DNA of 64,000 nt from Streptomyces sp. RKAG293 (GCF_023701745.1 NZ_JAJOZB010000002.1:45300-109299); one strand, 5' to 3'; numbered from the stretch's first letter, positions 16,152-24,634 are shown. Translations and numbers: made by a program. Notes: generated from the letters alone by a model not told the origin.

Positions 16152-16586
16152 TCAGCGGTTGCTGTAGAACTCGCGGTCGGCCATCTCGATGCCGTCGGGC
16201 ATGTTGTTGGCGGCGTCCGCGACCGCGCCGTAGTCGGCGATGTGGCCGTCGGCGGTCTCGTGGAACAGCGAGGACATCTCCTCGCACTCCACCGCCATGG
16301 CCTCCGCCTCTTCCTTGCAGTCCCGCATCACGGTCGCCGCTTCGCGGTGCTCGTTGATGGTGGACTGGTCGACGGCCTTGGACGCGGCGAGATCGGCGAG
16401 GCGGTCGACGGAGCTCGCGCAGTCCTCCACGTACTTGAACGTGGAGCGGACCTGCTCGGACAGGCCCATCATGGTGGCGCTGGCGGCGGTCAGCTGCGCG
16501 ACGACGATGCCGAAGCGGACCGCGCCAACGATGGCCGAGCCTGTCCTGGCGAGGGCTCCGCCGATCACGGGAAGGAGATCAGACAC
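16152..16586 (-). CDS. Helical transfer-cluster protein (144 aa)
   Basis: One hydrophobic N-terminal segment (PVIGGALARTGSAIVGAVRFGIVVAQLTAASA), then long helices rich in Glu, Asp and Cys (YVEDCASSVDRLADLAASKA, MRDCKEEAEAMAVECEEM). Probably a membrane-tethered coiled coil of the transfer apparatus. Family not recognised. Confidence 0.6.
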   Translation of the reverse strand: MSDLLPVIGGALARTGSAIVGAVRFGIVVAQLTAASATMMGLSEQVRSTFKYVEDCASSVDRLADLAASKAVDQSTINEHREAATVMRDCKEEAEAMAVECEEMSSLFHETADGHIADYGAVADAANNMPDGIEMADREFYSNR

Positions 16587-16597
16587 GTGGGTTTCTC

Positions 16598-18826
16598 CTA
16601 TTCGACGTGGTAGTCGCGCTCAGCGGGTGCGGCGTGGCCGTGGTCGCGGGTGACGTCGGCGAGCGGCTTGTGGCGGCGCTCCGCGTTCTCGCCGGCGGTG
16701 CGGATGGCCTCGGATGCGGCGGGCAGCTTCTCCGCCAGGGCCTCCGCCTTCGCCTTCACGCTGACGGCCTTCTCCGCGAGGATCAGCACCCAGCCCTCCA
16801 GGACACCGGGGACCTTGAGGTCGACGATCTTCTGGTGGAGGGCCTCCAGCTTCGTCATCATCTTTTCGCAGCCCTCAGCTGCGGCGTTGGCCTCATCGAC
16901 GCCCGCCATGATCTCTTCCGCCATGTCGGCGTCGGAGTCGATGACGTCGTAGATCGTCAGGTCGCTGTCCGCGTACTGGGTACTCGGTGCTCGCGTCGGG
17001 ACGGGCACACTCACTCCGGTTCCTCCTGTCCTTGATGCGGGAATGACCCCGGCGGCAACGCCAGCCCGTCGGCGCGCATCACGCTGACGTGCCTCCCAGA
17101 CGTGGCCGCCGGCCTGTTCGACGGTGGTCGTGGTGCCTTCGGCGTAGCCCCAGCCCGGGGGCGGGCCGAAGCCCCCGCCCGGTGCTGCGCCCGGCCCCGG
17201 CGTGGTGCCGGTGCTGGTGCTGGGCGGGTCGGGCTCGGAGCGTCCGGAGCGGCGGGAGCTCGCCCGCTCCCACCAGCCGCGGCGGGTGCTGGACTTGTCG
17301 GCCTTCGACTTCGGGCCCGTGCTGGTCGGCCCGGTCGACTTCGGCCCGGTCGTGCCCGTGCCGCCAGCAGGGCCGGCGGCCGGGCCCGACCCGGGGTGGC
17401 GCGGCCTCTTCGTGAGCCGGACCTTCTTGCGGAGGTTCACCTTCGGGGCCGTCCCGCCGGGGCCGGCCGGGCCGCCCGAGCTGGGCTTCGGCTTCTTCGT
17501 GAGGCTGACCTTCGGTGTCGCCGCCGTACCCCCCGCGCCGGGAGTTCCGGCCTTGGGCTTCTTGCTCTTCTTGCCTTTCCCCTTGGGGACCGTGGTCAGG
17601 ACCGGAGGGTCCAGCCGCTTGCGGCGCTTCTTCAGCCGCCGCGCCGATTCCTTCGCGATGGCCGCCGCCAGTGTGACTCGGCCCTTGCCCTTGCGCTTCG
17701 GGCCGGGGCGGCCGCTGCCCGGCTTCCCTGCGCCTTTCTTGCCCTTGGCCTTGCGAACCGTGGTCAGGACGGGCGGGGACAGCCGCTTGCGGCGCTTCTT
17801 CAGCCGGCGCTCCGCTGCCGTCGCCACCGCTTCCGGCAGGGTGACCCGGCCCTTGCCGCCCGAACCCGTCCCCGACGTCTTGGACTTCGTGCCCGACGTC
17901 CCGGACTTCGTTCCGGTCGTGCCGGTCTTGGACCCGGGCCCGCGGCCCGACTTCGAGCCGGAGGACGGGGTGGTGCCGCCCGAGCCGGACTTGCCGGAGG
18001 TGCCGAGGGTGCCGGTGCCGCTCTTCGGCTTGGGGCCGTTACGGATCCGGTCGGCGGCCCGGTCGCGGACGGCTCCGGAGAGGCCGCCGGAGTTGTTCCT
18101 TGTGCCGGTTGTCGGGGTCCTTCCGCCCCCGATTCCGGGCTTTCCACCGCCCTTTGCCCCGGAAGACTCCAGGGGACTCCTGCGGCCTCCGCCGCTGCCT
18201 CCCTGCCCTCCGCTGCCCAACGTCGGCGTACGGCCACCAGAGCCGCCGCCAGGCGTCTTGTTGGGTGTCTTGCCTCCGCCCCCGCCCGGCGGCTTGGAGC
18301 CGCCGGAGGAACGGAAGGTATTCGGAATGTTGTTCTTTCCGGAATTCGTCCGGCCGCCCCCGCCGCCTGCTGTGCGGGTGCCGCGCCCGAATTCCGGGCC
18401 GGACTGCAAGCGGCCTTTCTGGCGGGCCGCTTCCACCTCGATAGAGGCTTTATCGGCCGCCGCCCGCTGCTGATCCGCAATGGCCCGGTGGTGTTCGTGC
18501 CGGGCTTTCAGATAAGCGGTTGCATTCCATGCACCGCGCATTGCGGCGACGGTAATACCGGCCATCATCACCACCGACATGGCGGCGATTCCCGGCCCGT
18601 CCGGACTGTCCGGGAGTCCGGGGTCCGCGTTCGCGGTGGTCGTTGTACTGCCGCCCCCGACGCTGGAATTCCCGGCCACCAGGAGGGAGGGCGGGGGCGC
18701 CAGGGCGGGCAGCGTGGGCAGGGAGGGGGCCGCGGCCCCGGGCGGCGGAGTGCTGCCCACCGGTCCCGGGATCGTCAGCCCGCCGGGGAAGCCGTAGACG
18801 GTCCCCCCAGCGTCGTCGTCGGCCAT
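16598..18826 (-). CDS. Large low-complexity basic protein with duplicated K/R block (742 aa)
   Basis: Start MADDDAGG at ATG 18826 (GAAGGAG upstream); an earlier ATG at 18850 lacks a site. One membrane segment lies near residue 80 (GIAAMSVVMMAGITVAAM). About 400 residues of Gly/Ser/Thr/Pro/Lys-rich sequence follow, with two related blocks, RVTLPEAVATAAERRLKKRR and RVTLAAAIAKESARRLKKRR, each continuing KRLxPPVLTTV. The last 170 residues are folded and helical. Likely a membrane-anchored, disordered, DNA- or wall-binding component of transfer. The plus-strand frames across this region are shadows. Confidence 0.6.
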   Translation of the reverse strand: MADDDAGGTVYGFPGGLTIPGPVGSTPPPGAAAPSLPTLPALAPPPSLLVAGNSSVGGGSTTTTANADPGLPDSPDGPGIAAMSVVMMAGITVAAMRGAWNATAYLKARHEHHRAIADQQRAAADKASIEVEAARQKGRLQSGPEFGRGTRTAGGGGGRTNSGKNNIPNTFRSSGGSKPPGGGGGKTPNKTPGGGSGGRTPTLGSGGQGGSGGGRRSPLESSGAKGGGKPGIGGGRTPTTGTRNNSGGLSGAVRDRAADRIRNGPKPKSGTGTLGTSGKSGSGGTTPSSGSKSGRGPGSKTGTTGTKSGTSGTKSKTSGTGSGGKGRVTLPEAVATAAERRLKKRRKRLSPPVLTTVRKAKGKKGAGKPGSGRPGPKRKGKGRVTLAAAIAKESARRLKKRRKRLDPPVLTTVPKGKGKKSKKPKAGTPGAGGTAATPKVSLTKKPKPSSGGPAGPGGTAPKVNLRKKVRLTKRPRHPGSGPAAGPAGGTGTTGPKSTGPTSTGPKSKADKSSTRRGWWERASSRRSGRSEPDPPSTSTGTTPGPGAAPGGGFGPPPGWGYAEGTTTTVEQAGGHVWEARQRDARRRAGVAAGVIPASRTGGTGVSVPVPTRAPSTQYADSDLTIYDVIDSDADMAEEIMAGVDEANAAAEGCEKMMTKLEALHQKIVDLKVPGVLEGWVLILAEKAVSVKAKAEALAEKLPAASEAIRTAGENAERRHKPLADVTRDHGHAAPAERDYHVE

Positions 18827-18959
18827 CGGCCGTCTCCTTCGATCAGTCACTCAGTGTGGCGAACCCGGGGGCCCCCACGCGCGCGTATAGGCGCGCATGA
18901 TGGGCCCCCCGGATTCACGGAGTGAGGCGGTGATGATGAGCGGTGATGAGCGCGGAGCG

Positions 18960-19160
18960 TTACGGCGAAGGCCGCCGGCCCTGCTGCTCCGTGGTCCAGC
19001 GCTGGAGCAGCACGACCAGGTCGGCCCATGCCGTGTCGTCGGTGCCCGCCAGGAGGCGGGCCAGGTCCCACATCGCGGTCGCTCGCGCCTTGTTCGTGGT
19101 GGTCTCCGCCAGGCGCTTGTCCCAGCGGGCGACCTGGCCCTTGGAAAGCTGGGCAGCCAC
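18960..19160 (-). CDS. Small helical protein (66 aa)
   Basis: MAAQLSKGQVARWDKRLAET at ATG 19160, just after the upstream gene's stop. All-helical and basic/acidic mixed. It ends TEQQGRRPSP. No known family. It is followed by a GC-rich imperfect repeat at about 18865-18915. Confidence 0.5.
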   Translation of the reverse strand: MAAQLSKGQVARWDKRLAETTTNKARATAMWDLARLLAGTDDTAWADLVVLLQRWTTEQQGRRPSP

Positions 19161-19163
19161 TGA

Positions 19164-19676
19164 TCAGGCCCTCTTTTCCAGGAAGTCCAGGAAGGTGTGG
19201 TCACCGTCCGTGCCGGTTTTCTTCGCGACCGCCTTCCCGTCGCCGGTCGGCTCGGCCAGGGCGCTCGTGAGGCCGTTGAGCTGCCCGGCGGTGTTGACCG
19301 CGCGGGCGGTGCTCAGGCCCTTTTTCCTGGCCTTCTCCAGCTCCCGCTTTTCCGCGTTCGCCTCCCGCTTCTTCGGCAGCTCCACATACCGCTTCTGGAA
19401 TTCCGCGTCCAGCTTTCCGGCGTGATTCACCGCGTCCCGCAGGTCGCTTTCGAGCTTCGCCAGCGGGCGCGACGCCAGATAAGCGCGGATGCGAGCCGCG
19501 AAGGGCTTGTCGCCCTCGATCTCGATGTTCTCCAGGTCGGCCCGGTACTCGTTGAGCAGCGCCTGGACCTGGTCGGCCATCTGCCGCAGCCGCTCGCGCT
19601 GCTGGGCGGCGTACAGGGCGGTGCCGCCGGGCTTCATCAGGTGGTCCGAGGTCCACCGGTTGTTGTTCTCGGGCAT
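19164..19676 (-). CDS. Coiled-coil protein (170 aa)
   Basis: ATG 19676 is close to GGAGG. Long charged helices (YAAQQRERLRQMADQVQALL, AEFQKRYVELPKKREANAEK) predict a coiled coil; the tail is HTFLDFLEKRA. Four bases separate it from the next gene. Probably structural or regulatory in transfer; family unknown. Confidence 0.55.
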   Translation of the reverse strand: MPENNNRWTSDHLMKPGGTALYAAQQRERLRQMADQVQALLNEYRADLENIEIEGDKPFAARIRAYLASRPLAKLESDLRDAVNHAGKLDAEFQKRYVELPKKREANAEKRELEKARKKGLSTARAVNTAGQLNGLTSALAEPTGDGKAVAKKTGTDGDHTFLDFLEKRA

Positions 19677-19839
19677 GGCTGAAGACCTCCAGGTCTCGGG
19701 GTGGGGAGGGGGAAGGGGTCCGTGTCCCCGAGGTCGTGTGTGCGGGGCCGGGATCGTGCTCGGTTCGGGCTGATCGGCCGCGCCCCGCTCGGGGCGGGGT
19801 GCGGGCGAGCGGCCTGCCGGCCGTGGCCGTCACCGGTCC

Positions 19840-20484
19840 GCGCTCACGCTCGGGAGCGTGGGCGCGGGCCGGGGGCGACCATGAGCGGCAGGGGTTCTGC
19901 CAGGGGGTGAGCGCATCGGCGCTCACCGGGTGAGCGTCACGCGCTCACCGGGCGCTCACCTACGCGCCCGGGGCGGGCTCTTCGACCTGAGCGCGCAGGC
20001 GCTGGGCGGTCGGGCGGGAGACCGGAGTGTCGGACAGGCCCGCGTCGGTGAGCGCGTCGCGGATCTCCGTCCACTCGGGGCGGCGCCCGAGCTCGGTGTA
20101 GAGCAGACGGATGCGAGCGTGGCGGCGCTCGGTCAGCGCGTCACTCTCCCTGCGCGTGAGCGCACCGTCCGCTCGGTGAGCGTCGTCATCCTCCGTGGCG
20201 CGCTCACCTTCGTGAGCGCCGGAGGTAAGCGCCGGGCGCTCGCGCTCGCCGCGCGTCACGCCCGAGGTGAGCGCGCTCATGTCCGGGTGAGCGCGGGCGC
20301 TCTCCTCCGCCCGCTCGACCGTGAGCGCGTCCTCGGGGATGAGCGTGTCGGCGAGCGCGGCGGGCACCTCCCCGAGCTTGAGCGCCATCCGATGCTCCAG
20401 CGGAGCCTTCCAGCGCCACAGCAGGCCGAACTCTTCCTTGAGCTGCGCTCGCAGGTACGTCTGCTCCTGGAGGCGGGTGAGCGC
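19840..20484. repeat. clt: Cluster of GTGAGCGC 8-mers (candidate transfer/Spd site)
   Basis: GTGAGCGC or its complement GCGCTCAC occurs at 19840-19847, 19907-19914, 19919-19926, 19941-19948, 19952-19959, 20048-20055, 20156-20163, 20200-20207, 20212-20219, 20267-20274, 20287-20294, 20321-20328 and 20477-20484, with GTGAGCGT at 19930-19937 and 20176-20183. Five copies in alternating orientation are packed into 19907-19959, directly after the DUF2637 stop. Inside the gene they encode Ala-Leu-Thr again and again. TraB-type translocases recognise repeated 8-mers at clt. Naming this clt is inference. Confidence 0.65.
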
Positions 20485-22128
20485 CTCGTCGTAGGAGTTG
20501 ATCTCCCACAGGATCATCCGGCGGCGCAGGCGGGCGGTTGCGATCGGGGCGAGCAGCCAGCGACTGCGGCGCACCGACTCCATCCGCACCTTGCCGGTGA
20601 CCGCGCCGATCCGCGTCGCATACACGTGGGAGGCGATCTCGGAGAAGACGACCCACAGCAGGGTGAGGGCGGCGTGCCCCAGACGCCCCGATGTGCTGGT
20701 GGAGGCGGCCCAGTTCAGGGCGACGGTCACCGCCGTCAGTGCCCGGGGTACCCAGCGGACCCAGCGCAGCTCCATGCCCATGCGGATCAGGACCAGGTTG
20801 GCGCCGGTGAAGGCCGGGATCGCGACGTCAATGCCGACGGGCAGCAGCCACGGCCAGTCCCAGCCCCATCCGGCTGCCTTGGTCTCCAGCGCGGTGTAGG
20901 AGGAGAGCAGGCCCAGGGTGGAGACGGTCGCGGCCGCGAGGATGATCGCGACCACACCGACCAGCTCCTGCCCGGACAGCGGCGGCACTCCGCCGGCGGG
21001 CCGGGCGTCGTTGCGGGCCTTGCGCCGGGTGGCGCGTGACTCGGCTCGGATCTCCCGGCGCCTGGCCCGCTGCACGGTGCGTTGCGTCGCCGCCTCAAGG
21101 ACCCGGTCCGCTTCGGCTCGGGCCTGAGCGGCGGCGGCCTGGGCGGCCGTGGCCTGCGCCGCCGCCTCCCGAGCCATCTTCGCGTCGGCTTCGGCCTGCT
21201 CGCGCAGCCGGGCAACATCCCTGTCGGCGGCGGCCCGCAGCTCCTCAGCGGAGGCGCGGGCGTCGGCCAGAGCGCGGTCGGCGTCAACACGAAGACCAGC
21301 GGCCGCCTTCTCGGCTCCAGCCCGCACCTGCACGGCTTGGCCGTCCGCGCTCTCGCGCATCCGGTCGGCCTCGCCCCGAGCCCGCCCCAGCACCTGTTCG
21401 GCGTCGGTGGTGGCCCGGGTGCGGGTCTCAGCCGCGGTGCACTCCGCACCGGTCAACAGCTCGGTGCACGTGCTCTCCGCGTCGGAGAGGACCTTCGCGG
21501 CGGCCTGCGCGGCCTCGGTGCGGACCTGCTCCGCCTGCGCGGCCGCCGTGGTGGTGCTCTCCTGCGCCTGACGGCGCGCATCGGCGAGCAGCTGCTCCGC
21601 CGTCACCTTGGCGTCAGCGAGGACCTGGTCGGCATCACCGGCCGCCGTCGCCCTGACAGTGTCGGCCTGGCGGCGCGCGTCGGCGAGCAGCTGCTCCGCC
21701 GTCGCGTCGGCGGCGGCACGGACCTGGTCAGCGTCGGCGGCCGCCGTGGTGGCGGCCTGCGTGCGGACCTGATCGGCTTCCTTCATCGCGTCGGCGATGA
21801 TCTGCGCCCGCTCAGCGTCGACCGCTTCGGTGAACGCGGCGACCTCCGCCCGAGCGCCTTCCATCAGCCCGTCGGCGAGCACTTGTCCGTCGGCGAGGAT
21901 GCGGGCCGCCTCATCGACGGCCAGGTCCCGGAGGTCGGCGGCGCGATCGGCGGCGTCGGCCAGGACCGGATCGGCCTCCGGGAACACCAGCGGTGCGGCG
22001 GTCTCGGGGGCAACGGCCTGGGCGGGAATGGAGGTCGGCGTCGCCGGCGCCTTGGCGCGCCTGGCGTTACGGGGCTTCGTGTTCGCCGCAGGCTGGCGCC
22101 TGCGGCGGGTGGCGGGCTTGGTGGCCAC
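19960..22128 (-). CDS. Large DUF2637 (SpdA-like) protein with N-terminal coiled coil (722 aa)
   Basis: GTG 22128 follows GAGAGGA. Residues about 60-400 are a continuous Ala/Glu/Gln/Arg coiled coil with near repeats (EQLLADARRQADTVRATA, AEQLLADARRQAQESTTTA). Four membrane segments with the DUF2637 pattern follow (LLPVGIDVAIPAFTGANLVLI, TLLWVVFSEIASHVYATRIG, MESVRRSRWLLAPIATARLRRR). The C-terminus is an Ala-Leu-Thr-rich linker and a helix-turn-helix-like end (TEIRDALTDAGLSDTPVSRP). It is paralogous to the 483-1799 gene over the membrane part. Probably a septum/membrane DNA-spread factor that binds the GTGAGCGC array in its own 3' end. Confidence 0.75.
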   Translation of the reverse strand: MATKPATRRRRQPAANTKPRNARRAKAPATPTSIPAQAVAPETAAPLVFPEADPVLADAADRAADLRDLAVDEAARILADGQVLADGLMEGARAEVAAFTEAVDAERAQIIADAMKEADQVRTQAATTAAADADQVRAAADATAEQLLADARRQADTVRATAAGDADQVLADAKVTAEQLLADARRQAQESTTTAAAQAEQVRTEAAQAAAKVLSDAESTCTELLTGAECTAAETRTRATTDAEQVLGRARGEADRMRESADGQAVQVRAGAEKAAAGLRVDADRALADARASAEELRAAADRDVARLREQAEADAKMAREAAAQATAAQAAAAQARAEADRVLEAATQRTVQRARRREIRAESRATRRKARNDARPAGGVPPLSGQELVGVVAIILAAATVSTLGLLSSYTALETKAAGWGWDWPWLLPVGIDVAIPAFTGANLVLIRMGMELRWVRWVPRALTAVTVALNWAASTSTSGRLGHAALTLLWVVFSEIASHVYATRIGAVTGKVRMESVRRSRWLLAPIATARLRRRMILWEINSYDEALTRLQEQTYLRAQLKEEFGLLWRWKAPLEHRMALKLGEVPAALADTLIPEDALTVERAEESARAHPDMSALTSGVTRGERERPALTSGAHEGERATEDDDAHRADGALTRRESDALTERRHARIRLLYTELGRRPEWTEIRDALTDAGLSDTPVSRPTAQRLRAQVEEPAPGA

Positions 22129-22367
22129 GGGGTTCCTCTCTTCCGGGCGCCTCCGTGCAGAGGGCACCGTGGATCTACGGCGGTGGGTAGGGTCGTGACC
22201 AGGACCTCCGGGGCCCCGGCAGCTCTAATGCCGGGGACTCGGAGGGCCGTTGCGTTGAGGTGGTCAACGCCGGGTGGTGCTGGCCGGCGCGACCGGGCTG
22301 TCCGGCTCCCCTTCACCGCCCGATCCGACCCCCAGGCGGCGGCCGGTGCGAGCGGATCGGGCAGCCG

Positions 22368-22637
22368 TCAGGCCGTAGCGAGCTGTTCGGCCCCCAGCGG
22401 CCGGTGCGGGGCGATGATTTGCCCGTTGGGGAGCAGCTCCCCGGTGTCCTCAAAGAGCAGGACGGAATTGCACAACAGGCTCCAGCCTTGCTCGGGATAC
22501 GTGGCTACGACCTGCGCTGCTTCGCGGTCCGTGCTGTCGGCAGTCGGACACGTCGGGCTGTGGGTGCAGAGCGAGTCCGGCAGCCGGGTGGTGCCGACAG
22601 CGGACGACGCGGTGTCGAATTGGGTGCTGCTGCGCAT
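22368..22637 (-). CDS. DUF5999 family protein (89 aa)
   Basis: The core CPTADSTDREAAQVVATYPE followed by QGWSLLCNSVLLFEDTGELLP is the DUF5999 signature, common in Streptomyces and of unknown function. ATG 22637 (MRSSTQFDT). It lies in its own gap downstream of the microgene chain, followed by a GC-rich imperfect repeat near 22320. Confidence 0.75.
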   Translation of the reverse strand: MRSSTQFDTASSAVGTTRLPDSLCTHSPTCPTADSTDREAAQVVATYPEQGWSLLCNSVLLFEDTGELLPNGQIIAPHRPLGAEQLATA

Positions 22638-22696
22638 GAGCACTCCTATGAGGAAGAAAGTGGGCCCGAGACTGTTTCGGGCGGGAGGCGTGCGAA

Positions 22697-22729
22697 AGGC
22701 TGGCCGCCCGTGGTGCGGGCGGCCAGCCT
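22697..22729. terminator. Hairpin downstream of the microgene chain
   Basis: A perfect 14-bp stem (AGGCTGGCCGCCCG and complement) with a 5-base loop, between the 66-residue zinc protein gene and the DUF5999 gene. Confidence 0.65.
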
Positions 22730-22780
22730 GGTCGGACAGCGTGCTGCGGGGGAACGTTGGGTTTGCGTCCCGTGATGCGG

Positions 22781-22981
22781 TCAGCCTCGCTTCTGCTGAG
22801 CGAGGTAGGCGTCTTGGAGGCGCGCGAACGACTCGTACAAACGCTGGCCCTCGCCGCACCGTCCGTCCGGCGAGCACCTGGTGCAGGTCTCGCCGTGCAG
22901 GCGGGTGGCGGCAGCCGCCGCCATGTACCGGTCGTACAACCCCTTCGGCGGCGGAAGGGGGTCCATCAGCGGCCCGCTCAT
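22781..22981 (-). CDS. Small Cys-containing protein (66 aa)
   Basis: ATG 22981 overlaps the preceding stop (ATGA). Contains CTRCSPDGRC followed by a helix (LYESFARLQDAYLAQQKR), probably a small metal knuckle. Last gene of the overlapping chain 23308-22781. Confidence 0.55.
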   Translation of the reverse strand: MSGPLMDPLPPPKGLYDRYMAAAAATRLHGETCTRCSPDGRCGEGQRLYESFARLQDAYLAQQKRG

Positions 22982-23076
22982 CGGCGGTTCGCTTCCGAGC
23001 GCCGGTTCTGCTCGGCGTTTTCCCTGGCGAGTTCGGCCCGCTCGGCATCGGTCAGCCGGGTGACGGCGTACCTCAT
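22978..23076 (-). CDS. Microprotein (32 aa) in overlapping chain
   Basis: MRYAVTRLTDAERAELAREN, then AEQNRRSEANRR. It starts at ATG 23076, overlapping the stop of the gene before (ATGA), and its own stop overlaps the next start. The overlaps on both sides are the main evidence. Confidence 0.5.
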   Translation of the reverse strand: MRYAVTRLTDAERAELARENAEQNRRSEANRR

Positions 23077-23177
23077 CGCGCACCCCCGGCGGCTGCGCTT
23101 GCTGCGGCAGCAGCAGCGGCACGTGCGTCACGGTCGGCCTGCGCGGCGGCTCGGGCGGCGTCAGCTTGTGTGCTCAT
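23073..23177 (-). CDS. Alanine-rich microprotein (34 aa)
   Basis: MSTQADAARAAAQADRDARA followed by an alanine run and GGAR. ATG 23177 overlaps the preceding stop (ATGA), and the stop overlaps the next gene. Likely one helix. Confidence 0.5.
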   Translation of the reverse strand: MSTQADAARAAAQADRDARAAAAAAASAAAGGAR

Positions 23178-23308
23178 CGGGCACCGCCTGCGCGCGCTTC
23201 GTCCCGACGCGCCTGGTCCGCACGGGCCTGGCGCAGCGCCTCGTCGGCTTGGTTGGGGTGGTCGTCGGCGGCCAATGGGTCGAGGTTGCCTGTCATGATG
23301 GCGTTCAC
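23174..23308 (-). CDS. Microprotein (44 aa), first of an overlapping chain
   Basis: GTG 23308 lies seven bases after AAAGGAAA; an internal ATG is at 23296. The sequence includes TGNLDPLAADDHPNQADEAL and ends ARRDEARAGGAR. The end resembles that of the next microprotein (GGAR). Function unknown. Confidence 0.5.
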   Translation of the reverse strand: MNAIMTGNLDPLAADDHPNQADEALRQARADQARRDEARAGGAR

Positions 23309-23390
23309 AGGTTTTCCTTTCAGGGTGTCCTGTGCCGACGGCGTCCGGGTCGCATCCCGGGCGCCGTCACCTGGCTGTCGTACGAGCAGC

Positions 23391-23434
23391 CACGGCCCCG
23401 GCCACACCCCATACGAGGGGTGGCCGGGGCCGTG
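23391..23434. terminator. Large hairpin upstream of the microgene chain
   Basis: An imperfect stem of about 17 pairs (CACGGCCCCGGCCA...TGGCCGGGGCCGTG) around ATACGA, between the 249-residue zinc protein gene and the microgenes. Confidence 0.6.
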
Positions 23435-23451
23435 GTCGTTCGTGCGGTCGA

Positions 23452-24201
23452 TCAAGCGCTGATCCGCAGGGGTGCCAGCGGTAGGTCAGGGCCGCGCAGC
23501 TCGGAGATCGCGCCGGCCTTGATCGCCTTGCACGAGTTGTTGACTTCTTCGACGGCTGTGCCGGTCCGCTTAGCGAACTTCTTCGTCGGAGCGGCCGTGG
23601 CTTCGTGCTGCCGGGTCCACGCGGCTTCCTTCGCCTGACGTGCCCGGTCGGCGTACTGGCGGTCGAAGCGGGCCCGCTCCCTCGCGACCGCCGCTCGGAT
23701 CTGGCGGCGGCGTGGTTCGTCCTGGAGGAGGCCGACGTACGTGGTGAGCAGGCGCCGGCCGGTCGGGCAGGTTTCCCGCGTGGTGCAGGCAGCACAGCGC
23801 TCACGGTGAATCTCATAGGCCTGGCGGGCCGAATCCGCGCTCTCCACCTGCGCGGTGAGGCAGTGGAGCGGCGCGACCGGGGCCGCAATGGGCTTGTAGA
23901 ACTGCTGCGCAGCGCGCCGGTTCTCGGCGGGCATCGCCTCTCGATGCCGCCGGTCGACCTTGATGCGCTGTCCGCTGCCGTCGCACCGTGGGACGCGGTC
24001 CTGCGGTTTCCGCTGGGCATGACGGTTGCTGGGCTGATTGCTGCGCGGCTTCGCGCGGTGAGCTGCGATCATGCCGCGCCGCACGAAACGCCATGTGTCG
24101 CACTCGGTGCAGACGACGCTGCGGATCTCGTTGCCGTCGATGGTGACGCAGTGGGAACGGAGCGTGCTGAGCAGGAGCGGAGTACGACCGTTATGCCGCA
24201 T
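23452..24201 (-). CDS. Hypothetical zinc-ribbon protein (249 aa)
   Basis: ATG 24201 is preceded by GAAGGGA. The N-terminus has VVCTECDTWR. The middle has HRERCAACTTRETCPTGRRLL, a C-x2-C-x5-C motif similar to the one in the 66-residue protein at 22781. A basic helical half follows (RARFDRQYADRARQAKEAAW). Possibly a nucleic-acid-binding regulator; family not recognised. Confidence 0.55.
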   Translation of the reverse strand: MRHNGRTPLLLSTLRSHCVTIDGNEIRSVVCTECDTWRFVRRGMIAAHRAKPRSNQPSNRHAQRKPQDRVPRCDGSGQRIKVDRRHREAMPAENRRAAQQFYKPIAAPVAPLHCLTAQVESADSARQAYEIHRERCAACTTRETCPTGRRLLTTYVGLLQDEPRRRQIRAAVARERARFDRQYADRARQAKEAAWTRQHEATAAPTKKFAKRTGTAVEEVNNSCKAIKAGAISELRGPDLPLAPLRISA

Positions 24202-24491
24202 CGAGATTCCCTTCACCAGCTAGTGGTCGGTTGCGTTCTCCGTACGCCACGGCCAAGCCATGGAGTGCGGGCAGCGCAACCGCTGCAAGTCCTGTGGGAA
24301 TCCACCCGCAGCGACCTCGTGGTTCGTCAGCTGCAGGACTGCTGGACTCTTCGCAGGTGGGGCTATTCGGTACAGGTTCTCGGCCAGGGAAGCTCGGCTC
24401 CCTCCAGCCCGTCACCTCCGAAAGAGGCGGTGACTCCTGCTGTTGAGCGGATGCGGTGTTACCGAGGGGCCGTCTCCGGCGTCCCACCACC

Positions 24492-24513
24492 AGGCCCGCT
24501 TCTCAGCGGGCCT
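24492..24513. terminator. Short hairpin after the excisionase-like operon
   Basis: A 9-bp stem (AGGCCCGCT / AGCGGGCCT) 17 bases past the 34-residue microgene on the minus strand. The rest of 24202-24529 shows no convincing gene. Confidence 0.5.
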
Positions 24514-24529
24514 CGTAGAAGGCGCCGGC

Positions 24530-24634
24530 TCAGCTGCTGATTTGGGCGTACTGCGCGGCGCGAACCGCAGCGACTCTGAACTTGCCAGCGCCCGCTCCGC
24601 TATCAGTGGCAGGGACCTTATTGATCGTGGTCAT
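24530..24634 (-). CDS. Microprotein (34 aa) coupled to the excisionase-like gene
   Basis: MTTINKVPATDSGAGAGKFR, then VAAVRAAQYAQISS. ATG 24634 overlaps the excisionase-like stop (ATGA). No assigned function. Confidence 0.5.
   Translation of the reverse strand: MTTINKVPATDSGAGAGKFRVAAVRAAQYAQISS

Noticed and set aside
15675..16613. 312-residue rightward frame over the transfer genes
   Set aside because: His/Gly/Val-rich shadow; the leftward genes have starts, ribosome sites and membrane segments.
17102..18925. 607-residue and overlapping 423-residue rightward frames
   Set aside because: Antisense shadows of the repetitive 742-residue protein gene; composition simply mirrors its GC-rich repeats.
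21082..23298. 738-residue rightward frame
   Set aside because: Antisense to the DUF2637 coiled coil and the microgenes; low-complexity product.
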